From positions 15,587,357 to 15,651,356 of the forward strand of contig JABBOT010000010.1 in the NCBI GenBank assembly GCA_016165875.1: 64,000 nt of DNA, read 5' to 3'. Numbering within the stretch: the first letter of the stretch is position 1; each line of letters begins with the position of its first letter. Both the position numbers and the translations under genes were made by a program. Shown here in pieces: positions 1 through 14,400 of this stretch. Origin of the DNA: Acanthopleura granulata. Taxonomy: Eukaryota > Mollusca > Polyplacophora > Chitonida > Chitonidae. A model generated the notes under the pieces. The model had not been told where the DNA came from, searched no databases, and worked only from the letters and a program-made list of their open reading frames with translations.

Positions 1-115
1 AAGCTGTTTGAGATATCACATGCAGATACCCGTCGATTTTCTGTCTGATTTCCGGTTGAAGTATTTGCGTGTCCAGAAATTGGCGGACCAATGAAAGCAG
101 ACCTTGATGTGTTGG
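1..115 (-). CDS. GCLC-like: GCLC-like exon 15, cut by the window edge
   Basis: Acceptor TTCTTTTCAG, phase 0. It encodes PTHQGLLSLVRQFLDTQ and onward to VISQTA, matching the family's VFPGLIPILNSYLENM...LIKKRAS. The exon runs off the left edge; roughly 45-50 residues and the stop codon would follow if the C-terminus has the usual length. Confidence 0.88.
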
Positions 116-3100
116 CTGAAAAGAAGAAAACAAAAACATGAAACAAGAAACGGAACAGTAATTTAATTCTTTAGTCATTTACCGAGGATTCCCCGCAGTC
201 AACGGCCACTAAGGGGTCTCCTCAATTGGATACATATAATACAAGTATATACGTATGTTATATTTGATAAAAAGGAAATATAAGAAAGTATAGGTATCAT
301 ACAGTTCGTAGAGTACAACTTAGCAATTAGAAGGCTATTTATAGAAGAAAAACAGGTGTTATTACAACAGAGAAAATACAGAAAATACACGGTGCACTGG
401 TAAACAGTAGGCCTAAGGATTCAACATTCGTATGTGATGGTTGACGCAGAATCTTAACAAACCTACATTTGACTGGCATATTATTCGATCTCGGTTAATA
501 AGAGAGGTTAAGTGTATGGATGGGTGAATACATGCCTGTTTTAGAAGTTGACAGATATCTTCAAGGCATTAGATCTTTATAATCAAGGTCTCAAAAGGTA
601 AGGGCTCGAATCAGTGTACTAGTTAACACTAGAAAATACACTTACTAGAGATATCAAAACCAGTATACATGGACGATATTTATACAAGTGCGACGAAAGG
701 GGGCCGCTGTGTGAACAATTTGTATTTAGCTACTGAGTGATTTCGTCTAATCAGAAGAGTAGATAATCTCCAAACCGAGCGCTTGACGTTTACTTACGCT
801 GCCATTTACAATATCGTCAACAGACATTTCTTCACACCCCACAACATCTATTTTCGAGTCTGGAAAGACAAAACAGGTGAACCATAACGAACATGGGAGA
901 TCTGGCAATGAAAGGTAATGAAAAAAACATACTGTTATCTTCAGGTGTAATTTTTAAGCAAATATTTAATCCCTATTGTTGACGATGATACGTTCAATGG
1001 TAAGGTTATTTAGATAAAATGTGTGCTTGAAGGCTCATACCTAGATCTTAATATCTTAATCATCCATACAAATTAAAACTCGGATGCGATGTACCGAAAA
1101 TTGGAAGCCCTCCTATAACCTTTATACAGGGGTAACAGTTAAATAATAGAACAAAAAGAAAATACTCATAATGTAGTAGCAAATGGCTGTTTTGTGACGA
1201 CTTTTGTGAGGCAGACACCTGCCCCTTTACACCTGTCCACTAGCATGGATTCCTAGATCTTCACAATAAGAATGAACCCGAGCTGATGACGCTGTATCTC
1301 TGCAGCCACGAACCGCCCATGAATGGTACGCACCACTTGAACGCGTGGGGCATAGTGTCAATCGACAGCTTGTCACAGCCAAAATGGCGACCACGCAACA
1401 CAGGTATTTTCCGCTCAACGGCTCACAAGACACAAGCTGCACTTGCGGAGCAGCGAGCGGTTCAACGTCGTTTTGACGTTATTCTGTGAGTGCCAAGGAG
1501 CAATCATAGATGTTACCGACAATTAGATGAAGCAGGGTTTTTATGTGTGCTAGGGAAAGGCCCCTAGGCGACCATATTCAACCGATTCAAGAGAGTTTTG
1601 CTGAACTACAGAACTCCAAAACGCTCTGTGTTTAGCTTTTTGAGATAATTTTAGGCGGATATCTTAGTTCAGGCAATTTAAGCTTCATTTAAGGTACATG
1701 TATGTGTGATACTAGATGTACCCATGTACTTTACATGGGTTTAAAGGACTTTAAAGAACAATGCTGTTTCTGTGTAGAATAGTCACCACGGCAGTTCGCC
1801 CTGAAGTGAAATTTCTTGTTTCTGATGGCATCTCGACTTAAAGATCTCTGGCAATTTTCGTGCACCTACAACATAAAAAAAACATAGTTAGTTCAACAAT
1901 TAAACCTAATCTGATGATAAGTAATGTAAACATAACGAAAAGCAAATCCTATCCTATAGCCTGTAGAAAACCTCTTCTGCACAAATTTCTCAACCCTCCT
2001 ATTACTTATCTCTACGTAATATGACTAGTCATATAATGATGGACGTATACATTGCTACTTAAGCATTTACACGAACAGCTGGAGTAACCCTAAGTGAGGT
2101 AAGCTGACAAAACGGTGTACTTCACCGGTTATGTGAGCACCATATGCCAAACATCAGACTCTGATGGCTGCTGTAGTAACTTTTACTCTCTATATGTTAG
2201 TGTTTTACATTATATGACCTAACACGAATGAAAGTTCTTCTTACATATTTATAAATCCGACACTAACTTTCCTTTAATTTTTTTTTCATTTGTAAATTTA
2301 CAAGTTTTATCGTGAGTACAACGATGCGTGAAACATTACTACATTTTCCACCTCTTATTAAAGCAAAAGGCAGCTCATGACTGAGGTATTGTTCATTAAA
2401 ACGATTATACAATTCCCTCTTGAATGTAAAACGCTGCCTGAAATTATATGAATTCGTTGCTGAATTATCGTCGTTTGAAGTGTGGAGTATTGTGCTGCCG
2501 ACTGGGAATCTGCTCTTAAGCTTGTCAGAGACTGGCCACTCAGAGAGCTAGGATATATCAACTGTTTATAAGCTGCGACGTAAATCTTCGGCGCTGTCTG
2601 TCAGTGTATGATGTAATAACAGAGGGACATCACAATGTTTTAATGTTATATGGTTTAATTTTGTTCAAACGTGAACAACACTGCAAAGTCTTCAGGACGC
2701 AATGTTGTTGCGGGAGTGAGTTTCTTAATCGTTTCATGTTATAAATTTAAATATATACCTAAGTTGTAAACAGAACTTCCCTCGGGCTCTGCCCTGTACC
2801 CACCCACCATAATGCTGGCCGTCGTTGTGTAAGTGAAATATTCTTGCGTGCGGCGTGAAACGCCAATGAAATAAATAAACAAATCAAACAGAACGTTAAC
2901 ACCCCTACAGTGTCGGGTGACCAGAGTATTCCGCGCTTTGAAGAATAACGTCACAGCCCAGAAGATAAATGGCTGCATTTCATGCTATTCAACGGAGCAC
3001 GGTCAAATGTCAGTTACCATTGTCGTAGTAGCTGTTAGAAAAACTACTTTACTGGAATAAACATAATATATGTCCAACCTTTTGGACTAACTTAACTTAG

Positions 3101-5354
3101 AACATCCTCTGTCTTTCACTTTAAGAAGAGGTTAATCTCAGCAATCGGTTCCATTTGTCGGGTCTGTGAGCTTACATGCCTCGTAATTTCTTTCTAATTT
3201 TCACGTAAATGTCTAAAAGATCAGAAAAATGTAAATTTTATGATGTGCACATAATTTACCCAGCACTGACCTTTGACATGGGAATAAGAAAATTGAGAGA
3301 GAAGTGTCTCATTGTACGTGTAAGGAGAAGGATAAAGACAGCAAAGGCGGCGTTCTCAAAATCTGTCGGCTGCACCTGAAAGAATATTCACATACTAAGA
3401 AAAAATATTCAAACAGTGACAGAGAAAACACATGTAAACACTGACAGAGAAAACACTTTGAAATACTGAAAGAGAAAAGAAACTGAAATATTGAGCCGTA
3501 AAAGTGACATGGTTCAAAGGAAAAATATTGGTAATAAGAAAAAAGCAAACACAGTATTTAAATTTTACTGAGCCGTAAAAGCGACATGCTGCAAAAAAAT
3601 ATTGGTAATAAAAAACACACACACACACACAGTGCTTAAATTTTTCTGCGCGTTTGTTTTTATTAATAAATCCTGCGCACGACATTTTCACTATGTTTTG
3701 CCCTCGCGATAATTGACCAGTAGAAACGTAAAATTATCTCGTGAGCAGGACTTAGCAAAGATGTGCGCACGACTTAACAGTCTTCTCGTGTTCTCGACAT
3801 CTTTATCAAGACGTGCGCACAAGATCTGTACTAAGTCGTGCCCACGAGAGGTATTGGTCAATTATCTCGAGAGCACGACTTTGTGAAGATGTCGTGCGCA
3901 CGACTTATTAAAAATACACGCACATGCACAGAAGAAAATTTAAATACTGTGTTTGTTTTTTTATTACCAATATTTTTCTTTTGCATCATGTCACTTTTAC
4001 GGATCCGTGAAAAATAATGTGAAAAACTGACAGAGTTATCATTCTGAAGAATTGTCATAGAATACAACTTGAAGACATAAGAAAATACAGAGAGTAAAGC
4101 CTTCACCTCAAAAATGGCACCTTTGCAAAGATTAAGTTCATAATGAGATGCCGAAAACTTTTTGTCACAATTTGTCCATTTTTCGCATGAAAAAAGCAAA
4201 AAATTTGCATGGTAAAAAATGAAATTATAGGAAATGTAGCACATCCTTGCAGGCCTGTTGACTGTAAGCGTCAAAAAAAATGCTGGGAACAAAACAGAAT
4301 AAAACTCACGGCCATTGGTCTGAACTCGACCCTCCATCCCAGGTTTCCCTCAATATCAGGGACTTTCAGCCGAACATATGACCACACAGACGAGACTATA
4401 CGCTAGAATAAAATTTATTCAAATTTTCAAACGTGGGATGTGCTTAAATACACAGTTAATCCAAACGCAAGAGCAAATTCGACAAAGCCATTGGTTCGAC
4501 ATTTTGGGGGATTCCCCTCCCTAGGAGACCATTCCCTTCACACAAGTCTCGGTTCTTGCTATACCCATGATAAAGCCGAGCCTAATTGGTCACGATAAAA
4601 ACTGAACATGTTCTAAAAAGTCCGGAAGAACCCTATACTGGTATACTTGTGTGCCCCCCTCCCCTCATCTCCTCTCTCCCACATACTATTTAATCTGCTA
4701 CATCATCTGGTGTTAAAATTATACTTTAAAACTTATATACTTGTCACTTGTTGGTATTATTGCTTTCCCCTTATCTCACGTGAGAAAATTTTTGATAGTT
4801 ACCTCAACTAACTGTGTGCTGTCTTTCTCTAGAATCTTCGTCTCATTTTCGTTCACGGCATAGCAGGGATGAGATAACAAAATGGCGGCGTGCATCGCCA
4901 TCCCTCTGTCCACTCCTGTTTCAAACAAAGCATATAATCAAAGTACAAGATACTGTCACACATATACATATGTTAGCCGCAAGTACACCTGCTCAGTGAG
5001 TATATATACTACCAGAGATGTTTCCACCCGATCAACATGAACATTTTGTTTTAACCGTGGGACTAAATGTATGTCCGTCTTATTAGTCTATGCATGCATT
5101 TTGATATTTTCAAACAAAACTCATACCTTTCTTGACACACGTGTCATGGACTGGTACATTGTAAACCAGCTTTAGATCGTTGCAGTGTTGGCCGTCATCG
5201 CTTAGGTACCACGTGACCGGTCCTACGCGAGGCAACTTATACGACTCTTCACCTTTCTTGTCAATCTGAAATGAAGAGGAACCCTCTTTCAGGACTTTAT
5301 AAGTACATGTATTTAAGAAACAGTCACTGTTATATCCTGTAAATAAGCATAACG

Positions 5355-5423
<69 letters not shown>

Positions 5424-8400
5424 CATACGCACATATATTAAACTCTTTTCATTGCTTAAAATGTACTGTATGACACACAAACACCCCTATGACAGAAAAA
5501 TGTAGACGAAATCACATCCACCCGCGTGGCAAAGTTCCCTGCGCTGCCAATTGCTTGACAAAGAAGGAGGTGAGAGCTATGGCGGCATAAGGTCGTTGCG
5601 ATATTTAAGAAATGTGGATATCGTTCTTGGTATTCTATCCACTATTTTACAGTAAACATGGTAGCCAACGGAAAACGCGCTACTGAATGCAAAGATATAT
5701 TTGATTACATGTCGTCTGCTTTTGTCAACAATAACCTGATACCCCCCTTGAAAAATTACGTTGACCGTTCTCAGAACTTGTGTACAATGAAGTAAAAATT
5801 TACATCACTAGTTTGTTCAGTGTTTAATGTCGTAAGAAAAGCGTAGGATATTATAGAAAGCTACATTAATAATGACCTGGGTGTTTCTCGTCTTTGTTAA
5901 GGACACTGGTACGTGTCGCTGTCCTTCAAACATGCTGTACTCTGCCCATTGTCCAGCACTATTAGTGCTGAGGCAATTTTCAACCCGAAAATAGTCTTCT
6001 AGAATTTAAAATTATAAATTAGAAAAAGTGTTCTACCTGCATTTTTCAGGGACGTCCGGCCAATCCTTGTGTGGAGCTTGCAGAGTCACTAATTAAACCA
6101 ATTTCGGTAGTGAGTTCTGGGTATGATTTTACAGAGAGCTGAATATAGGCGATAAATTAAAAAAACAACTAAAGTGTCGTCGTGTTTACTGACGCCTTTA
6201 TTGACGCTGTTGTGAGTGCCGTAAATGGTGCTAATGTTGTCGTCTTGGTTTTTACAGACGCACATGTCGTCGTCTTTACCGACGCTGGCATGACTCATGA
6301 ATGGTGCTAGAGTTGTCGTTGTCTTTAGTGGCGCCTTTGTTCGCCTTTATTGGCGCCCGCGCCGTCGACTTTACTGACGCTGGCGTGGAAGTCGGTAATG
6401 GCGCTAGTGTCGTTGTCGTGGTCTTTACTGACGCCCATGTCGCCGACTTTACCGAAGTGCCAAACTTAAACGGGACAAAGAAGCCTACACTGGCTTGCAA
6501 GGTGATGTCATCTAAGATTTGTTCATAAGGTTTGTGAACATTTCTTGGGTACAACGCACAACATCAAATATCTTCATCGTTATGACCTACATATATAATT
6601 GAAGGTCACAGATCGGTTGAAATGAATAAGAATATTGCCCTGTACCACCGGTTTTTTCTCCTCCTCCGTGCGGTCATCCAGCGTTTGTTGAAAGAGGCCT
6701 AACCTGGAATCGTCCTCTCTAAGAAGTCCATACACGACCGGCGTGGCCACAGAAAGGCAGATCTGAAACCAAGAAAACAATAGTGAATATATGGTCCACT
6801 GTCTTATAATACATTTTTTTGTCATCGTGCCATGAAAGTCGTTTCTAGCTCCATCATTAGACTTTAACACACAAGCAAGTGCACGGAAAAGCAGCCTTGA
6901 ACAGTTACACAGTTATATTTGTCCGGTACACGTTCCTGCCGAACGATCCTAAGTTGATTATTCAGGGACATAGGTAAAATTAGCTTATTTAAATATATTT
7001 ATTACAGGGAATTTTCCTAGTGCGTGCTAATACAACGTTTCCTTTTTTAATGAATTTGTGACCTTGTCCTTGTCGCTGATACCTCGATGTGACAGCTAAA
7101 GGTGAAGCAGTTGTCTCAACAATTCCATTTTCACCCTATTTGATACGGACTCTCGAATTTGGGTGCAACGCCACCGTGAACAATGCACTTGTCACATCAG
7201 GATGCTGTTTCCTTGTGATTCAGGCTTAAGCTACGTGGGGTACTGCTCACTCCTGCATTAGTGAGCAAACCGTACGTATTGCATCAGAACAATGGACAAA
7301 TCCTCCCGGATTCAAATCGCCATTGCACATGGGAAAAATCCCCAATTAAAGGCAAATGAAACACTGACATGCAGTATATTTCAGACGACCAAATGTTCTA
7401 AAAGGTCCATGAAAATAGTTTGATTTTTTCAGATTTCTTTCAAACATGTATAAATAAACACTGACATCTACTCTGATAGGTTACTTCTACATATACACTT
7501 TATGGACACTGTAATAACTATTTTCACAAAAAAAATATGGACATCTGCGTGATATATTGGCGATATATCGGTAATGCTGCCTCACTGCAACACACTGCCG
7601 GAAACAACAAACGAGACGCCCAACATTATCACCACATCGAACCGAAAAGCATACTTCCCATATTGTTCGGATGTTGAGTGCCAAGTGAGGTGCTGCAATG
7701 GTTACCGATTTTAAAATCATATGTCCGACTTGATCGAAGGCGGACATTCGAATCTATCTCTTAGGGAAGCAATACGCCACGAAGACAGTGTTTCAGCTAT
7801 GATATATGAGTAACGTAGCCTTTAATTCAAGGCCCGCATAAGAGCTGAACCTCTTCTCCAGTATACCGTTTATCGTGAGGTGGATGCGATCATTTGGATT
7901 GCTGGATTAAGGTAAGTGAGGATATAGTAGCCGGTTGGCATTTGCCATAAACATACAACATAGAACGGCTATACCCAAGAAAGCTTTTGGCAGTTGCCAT
8001 AAACATGCAACATGGAACTGCCAAACCCAAGAAAACTTCCATGCGTTTGGGAATCATACCAGGTTTTAAACCTGTGTTTTGGCAGTTTTATTAATTTTAA
8101 GAAGTTTTTCGCTAAACATTGCCGCTTACCTTTAATTACCATTTACACAATCAACATGTCATACAGTAGGCGTACTTGAAATGTAATCCATTATGAATCA
8201 ATGTAAGTTTTAGTTTGAGCAAAGTTACTCTTGTAAGTTTGCAGAGCAAATTAACATTAGTTTTTGCAACTACAGCGTTTCTAGTAAAAATAAATATCTA
8301 ATAAATTGGATAATTACTGGAGAAATGTATTGCTTGAATAAACCTGAAGGCAACAAAGTTGGAGCATGAATAAGTGAACGAAAATATGAATAGTATTCTT

Positions 8401-11400
8401 CTTCACGAAAAACTTTTCTGGTACGAAAAAAAAATCTGCCACGTTCCTCACAGCGTTATCTTATCCCTTTACATATTTCTTTCTTTTTTCGCATTTTTTT
8501 CTGCGCACATTGCCTTCAAGACTTATTTCTGACCTCAGGCTGTTGTTAATTATCTCTTGAAACGCCTCCTTTTTTCAACAAGAACATGACTAGTAGAGCT
8601 TACTAACAAAAACGGTAATTATTCCCAGATGATATACGTTTTCTAAACTAAAAACTTAAGCGCCTTGAATGCCGTACATGTACTTGCTCATTCCTCATCA
8701 TGCACTTAAGTCATCTGACCTAGGTGAACACTAGGCCCAAGGATCTCGAAGCAATCTTTGACTTGAGTCAAACTTTGAATGACGATAAAGACTTTACCAA
8801 AAGATTTGGCAAATGCAGTGACTTTGGGATAAGGATTAGTTCGGGACATGTTTCCAGAATATGCATTTAAGGGGTAAAATAAAAAGTCAGTACAACTGGA
8901 CAGATGGACCAAATTTTGTCTTAAGTCTAAGATTACTTTTGTGATCCCGGGGTCTGGACTGAATTTTCAAGGTCGAAACCTGCTTGTTTTGGAGTTTCCA
9001 ATTCACACTCTTCTATCGCTAAAGGTACAAAAAGTCCTACTGTACAACGTGACGTATCAGAAATGTTAACTATATTAAATTACATTTCCCATAGGATGAG
9101 CATCTCCGAAAAGATATACAAAAAGTTCTTCAGAGAAGGCGAGAAATTGAGGGGTTAAAAATCTATGAACTTGAGTAGCTCCTGTAGGAAAGAGGTGTCA
9201 TTTGCGTCTCCAGAACACGAAGAGACAAGTGATTGGTAAATTAATGTCAACAAAACTTGCCCCAAATTTTGGGCAAGACACATGATACAGTAGGACTATT
9301 TTTTACTTTTAGCGCTGAAGAGGTTCAAACTTGAGACTCCTCCCTGCAAAATCACAGCATGCACTGAGAGTATTAACACGATATTCTCGTATATTAGTTA
9401 ATCTTTCCTAAAGTGATTCAGGCTTAAGCTACGTGGGGTACTGCTCACTCCTGCATTAGTGAGCAAACCGTACGTATTGCATCAGAACAATGGACAAATC
9501 CTCCCGGATTCAAATCGCCATTGCACATGGGAAAAATCCCCAAATAAAGGCAAATGAAACACTGACATGCAGTATATTTCAGACGACCAAATGTTCTAAA
9601 AGGTCCATGAAAATAGTTTGATTTTTTCAGATTTCTTTCAAACATGTATAAATAAACACTGACATCTACTCTGATAGGTTACTTCTACATATACACTTAA
9701 TGGACACTGTAATAACTATTTTCACAAAAAAAATATGGACATCTGCGTGACGCCACTGAGACTCACGTGATCCCACCAGACCAAAGTAGAATCCTATGTT
9801 TTAAAGACGTTTTACTCAGTAAGAGAAATCCGAAAAAGTACATCGAATTATTTCACCTTACCATTACTGGAGAGAGAACAACCAGTTGATCGTGTAGATA
9901 TCGAGCCTCATTCAAACCTTTGGCCTGGACAGTGACGTGAAGGCCATTACAACCGAGAGCAATGGTGGCACCACCTATGGTCACGTGACCTGAGTGACAG
10001 GAAGAGCCATTGTTTCCATGGCAACCATAGGTATTTCCGTCCTGAAAAACTGTAAGGAAAACACAAACGGAAAGCCTCACAAAGTGCGATGTTTGGATGG
10101 CACAAAATGCATGCGTTAAAAATTAATAGTTTGTCAAACGACAGATAAATATATTCATTAATCGCTTTAAGATTGTAAATATACAAATAAAATTAATAAT
10201 TTCGAGAAATGAAGACCATGTCTAATGTCTAATATATGGCTGCCCAATGCGTCTTTATTACAACTACATTACAGTGAGTTCATTTGAGTGTTCAGAATAT
10301 ATTAATAAACTAAATAGCATAATATATAAATGTGGCATGGAAGAAGTAGAAGTTAGTAAAGTAATTATAACATATATGAAATAATATCCAACGGTGTATT
10401 ACGCCGTAATCAAGAATATTTCATATACGACGGCGGGTTGGATTGTGGTGGGAGGAACACGGGCAGAGACCGGCTGAATCCCACAGGCATTCGCAGGCTG
10501 CTGGCGAGGCCTCCCCACTTACGGCCAGAGAGGAAGTCAGCATGAGCTGGACTTGAGCTCACAGCGACCGCATTGGTGGGACACGGGGCCATAATGCCGC
10601 GCTGGTGGGCTAAACTCCTCTTCCACGGAGGCCCCCAGTTCTTCTTTTAGTCTTTAGTGATGACATGAATGTCCTTGATTTTAGAGGGTGTGACAAACTG
10701 TTCAAACTTGATATAATAGCCGGGTTTGACTTTTTTCAAGTCTGGAACAATACCCTGTTTAATTAGGTGACATGGCGGTTTTAATATCATCATAGCTAAT
10801 CTCTCTGCATTTTCATTTGGAAACCGTGGATCTTTTTTGGTTTTTTCATTGAGCAGTCGGTTAGAATAAATCCTGATGAATAATTAGTTACAATTTAAAC
10901 CAAATATCGTATTTTTTATTATAGTTTCGTCGGGACAGTGCAGAAGTTTATCTCAAAACGATCAGCAATATTAACATCATCTGCAAGTTCGAACTCATTG
11001 ACAATAAATATGTTAGGACAGATTTCCAGTGAATTTCTGCTCTGTAACTCCTTTAGCCACCTTTCAGGTAGATTTAATACTGTTGTTTAATAAGTTAAAT
11101 TTATATTCACAGCACATGTATTTCTTTTTGCTACAATGGCTTGATTTATTTCTATATGTTTGAAATTGATGAGGAAACGACAGATCACTAGTATTAGTGT
11201 GTTGACGAAAACGTTATTTTCTCTCTGATAGAATAAAGGACATCCATAGTTGCATGATGGGTTTTTTGGGGGGGTGGGTGATGTTTTGGTCACGATTGGA
11301 AAACATTCACTGTAAATGGTATTAAATTCTGGTGAACAGATATCTGCACCTGTGTTAGTGTGGTATTCACTGGATAGACGGTACCAGATTTATTTAATAA

Positions 11401-14400
11401 CCCGTGCTGGAAGTCAACATTTTATTCGTCGGAATATTTACGAAAATTAAATTTAGTCGGTCGTTTTTCGCAAACAGGCTTGGTTGTGGAAATCGGGAAA
11501 TGGTCACATATGTCAATTAAGAGTTTGCCGGACACAAGATCCGAAAATAATTTATTGGATTTAGATCTATTGTATTTCGAAACTTTTGTAATGTGTGATG
11601 GCTATCAATATTAAACAGAACTACATTCACATTACCCGAAATAAAGCATTTCTTCTCTTGGTTTAAGGATTTGAAATGTTGTTACTTTTTCATTAAATAA
11701 TTTAACACATTATATGGTGGCCTATATATAGTCTATTACATAATGTGTTTTGTATTAGTCTTAAATTCTATGAACAGGGACTAAATATTTCCACGGTATT
11801 CGAGATGGGATAAGGGATCGCGTACTGAACTCGTAGTAACTTTGCACTGGGATTGTTCCTAAGATAAGTGCTCAGATATGCAGAGTGTTGACAAACGAGG
11901 TGTTGCCATGCAGTGGAACTGTTCCCGAGATAAGTCGTCACTCAGATATGTAGGGTGTTCATAAAAGAGGTGTTGCCATGCACTGGGGCTGTTCCTGAGA
12001 TAAGTCGTCAGTCAGATATGTACAGTGTTGATAAAAATATGTTTTGCCATGCAGTGGAACTGTTCCCGAGATAAGCCGTCCATCAGATATGCACAGTGTT
12101 GATAAAAATAGGTGTTGCCATGCAGTGGTACTGTTCCTGGGATAACTCGCCAGTCATACATGCAGAGTGCTGATAAAAGAGGTTTTGCCCTGCAGTGAGA
12201 CTGTTCCTCAGATTCATTCAGATGTGTAGATTATATCATTTAGATCGAAAGAATCGTAAAGTGTTCAAGTTATGAAGAGGGAAGAGAATGGTTTTAATGA
12301 GAAGAAATTTGTCATTGTAGTATTATGTTGCTTGGATAGTTCTTGTAGAGGTGGGTTTGGTTATGAGCTAGGAAGGGGGCAGAATCATAAAATATACAAT
12401 TTTGAAGGTACAAATAGAGGATATAAATGTGAATACATAATGAACAGAATACTGTCATATAAAAGTGTATACATGAGTAAGTTCACATTGAAACGTTAGC
12501 AATTCCACATATTTAGTTATATGTGCTTTGGCGGTTATTAATTAAAACATAAATAAGGTACTATTTGTTTAATACAATTCAGTTTATGCCATATGTTCTC
12601 CTTTACAATAGTAGAAATGGTAATTCAATAACCCAAATCGACTAGGGAATAACAGTAAAATGACAGTAAAGATAACTGTGTTCCTTGATTACTCCATGAA
12701 ATGTCTTACCTGGTACACTGAATCCGTACGGTTTCTCCACCCTGTTTTTAATACCAGTGAGAATACGTCTGAAAATGGCAACAGTTGGAAAATGATATTT
12801 GTACCAAAAACGAGTTTAATACATTTTTCATAAAATTCAGAATAGTTTATTAAGTATTATTCTTTTCTGAACTCAATTATCATTTATTCAAAGAGAAAAA
12901 AAGACACGTCTCACGTATAACGCTGGTTTAATTTGCTGCACATGAAGTTGTCAAAAGAATTCCAATCTGCAATTTGCTTCAGCCCATTAACTTTGTCGTC
13001 CATTTCACGACCAAGTCTGAAACAAAAATATGGACTTCTTTGATACAGAAAATCTGTAGAGCTAATGCATGTACTTTAACTGAACTAGCACAATTTCATA
13101 TAATAAAAATGCCTTTGTCTTATTTTCGTCAGTCAAATGGCCTGCATGGCGCACAAAGGCGAATTGAGGTATGGTGGGAAATCATCTAAGTCACCAACTA
13201 GTAATTTGTTATTTGTCAAATATATCGTAGAAATGGTATCGCTCAGCCATTGCCATCATGAGCTAGTGTGTCAACTGTTACATAACTTTATATGTTCATG
13301 AAAACTGAAGCTTTTCCTCGTCCCAGATATCGAAGCGTTGGACCTAGTAGGAAGGCGGCATATATTTTTAATCTCACGAGGTGGCGCTAGTGCGAAGCAG
13401 GATTGAGCCATTGTCACGTCAAAATTTGATTGTCATGATTGATTTGATTGCAAAATCTACAAAGTCATAGTGTACCGGTTCGGTCGCGTTGTCTTTAATA
13501 TGACGTCATTGTGATGAGCCGGGAAAGTGACATTTGACGTCAAAAAATGACGTCAAAGTTATGCTACAGGCGTTTGATGGGTCTCCATTGGGAATCGAGT
13601 ACTTCCTGTTCGCGGATGTCTGGTGGAACAAATGGACCTGTTGTGGTGACTGTATTTTGAACATTTTCATATCGGCACCTGTAGGGGCAACTTTCATGCA
13701 GTCTCTCTCGTAAACTATGACGCTTTATATACTCTCAAAGCTGTTGTTTTCAACCAACATCACTGTGATTTTATTAAGTTACAGACGATAACTATTAAAC
13801 ACAGAATATGTTACTGAGAAGATCCTTAGAATATAGAGGATCACAATGAACTGTAAGATTTAGGTATGCAGATATGTGGCCTAAAACTGCTGAGTATTTA
13901 GTAGATGATTATATCCGATAAACTCAGGTCACTATACTAGTTTAACAACCAATAATTTTACCTGAATATTGTTCAAGTGTGCTTGTCAAATGATGGCCTC
14001 TTCAGTATTTTTCCGTAACAACCAATTTTTTGTTTATATTTTTTGAACATGATAAAATAAAGTCGTACATAGGCGAGCAATATGCAGATAACAAAATAGT
14101 GGTAAAGTTAGGTTACCTTGGAAACGACGCAATCGTAAGGAGGTAGGTATTCGGAGGTAGCAGTGATTGGACAGCTTCACGCCTGCAAACGTGAGGAAAA
14201 TATCATCATTCGTGTAAATAAGAGACGTTTGCCATCATTCTTGTAAACAAGGGAAGTCTGTCATCTTCCACGTAAACAAGAGACGTTCTGCATCATTAAT
14301 GTAAACAACAGAAGCCTGTCATCATTCGTGTAAACAGGAGAACCCTATCATCATTCGCGTAAGTAAGAGAAGTCTGTCATTACCCATGCAAACACTGAGG

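Noticed and set aside
2500..2561. Frame with LTSLRADSQSAAQ considered as the TDFEN exon of the GCLC-like gene
   Set aside because: No usable donor or conserved words; the true exon is 3271-3375, which matches TDFENAA exactly.
3858..4337. 159-codon minus-strand ORF
   Set aside because: It runs through the real exon 11 in another frame and on into the foldback element; it is a shadow.
6276..6554. Thr/Ser-rich, mucin-like ORF on the minus strand
   Set aside because: It is generated by the GACGC-type repeats and lies inside an intron of the GCLC-like gene.
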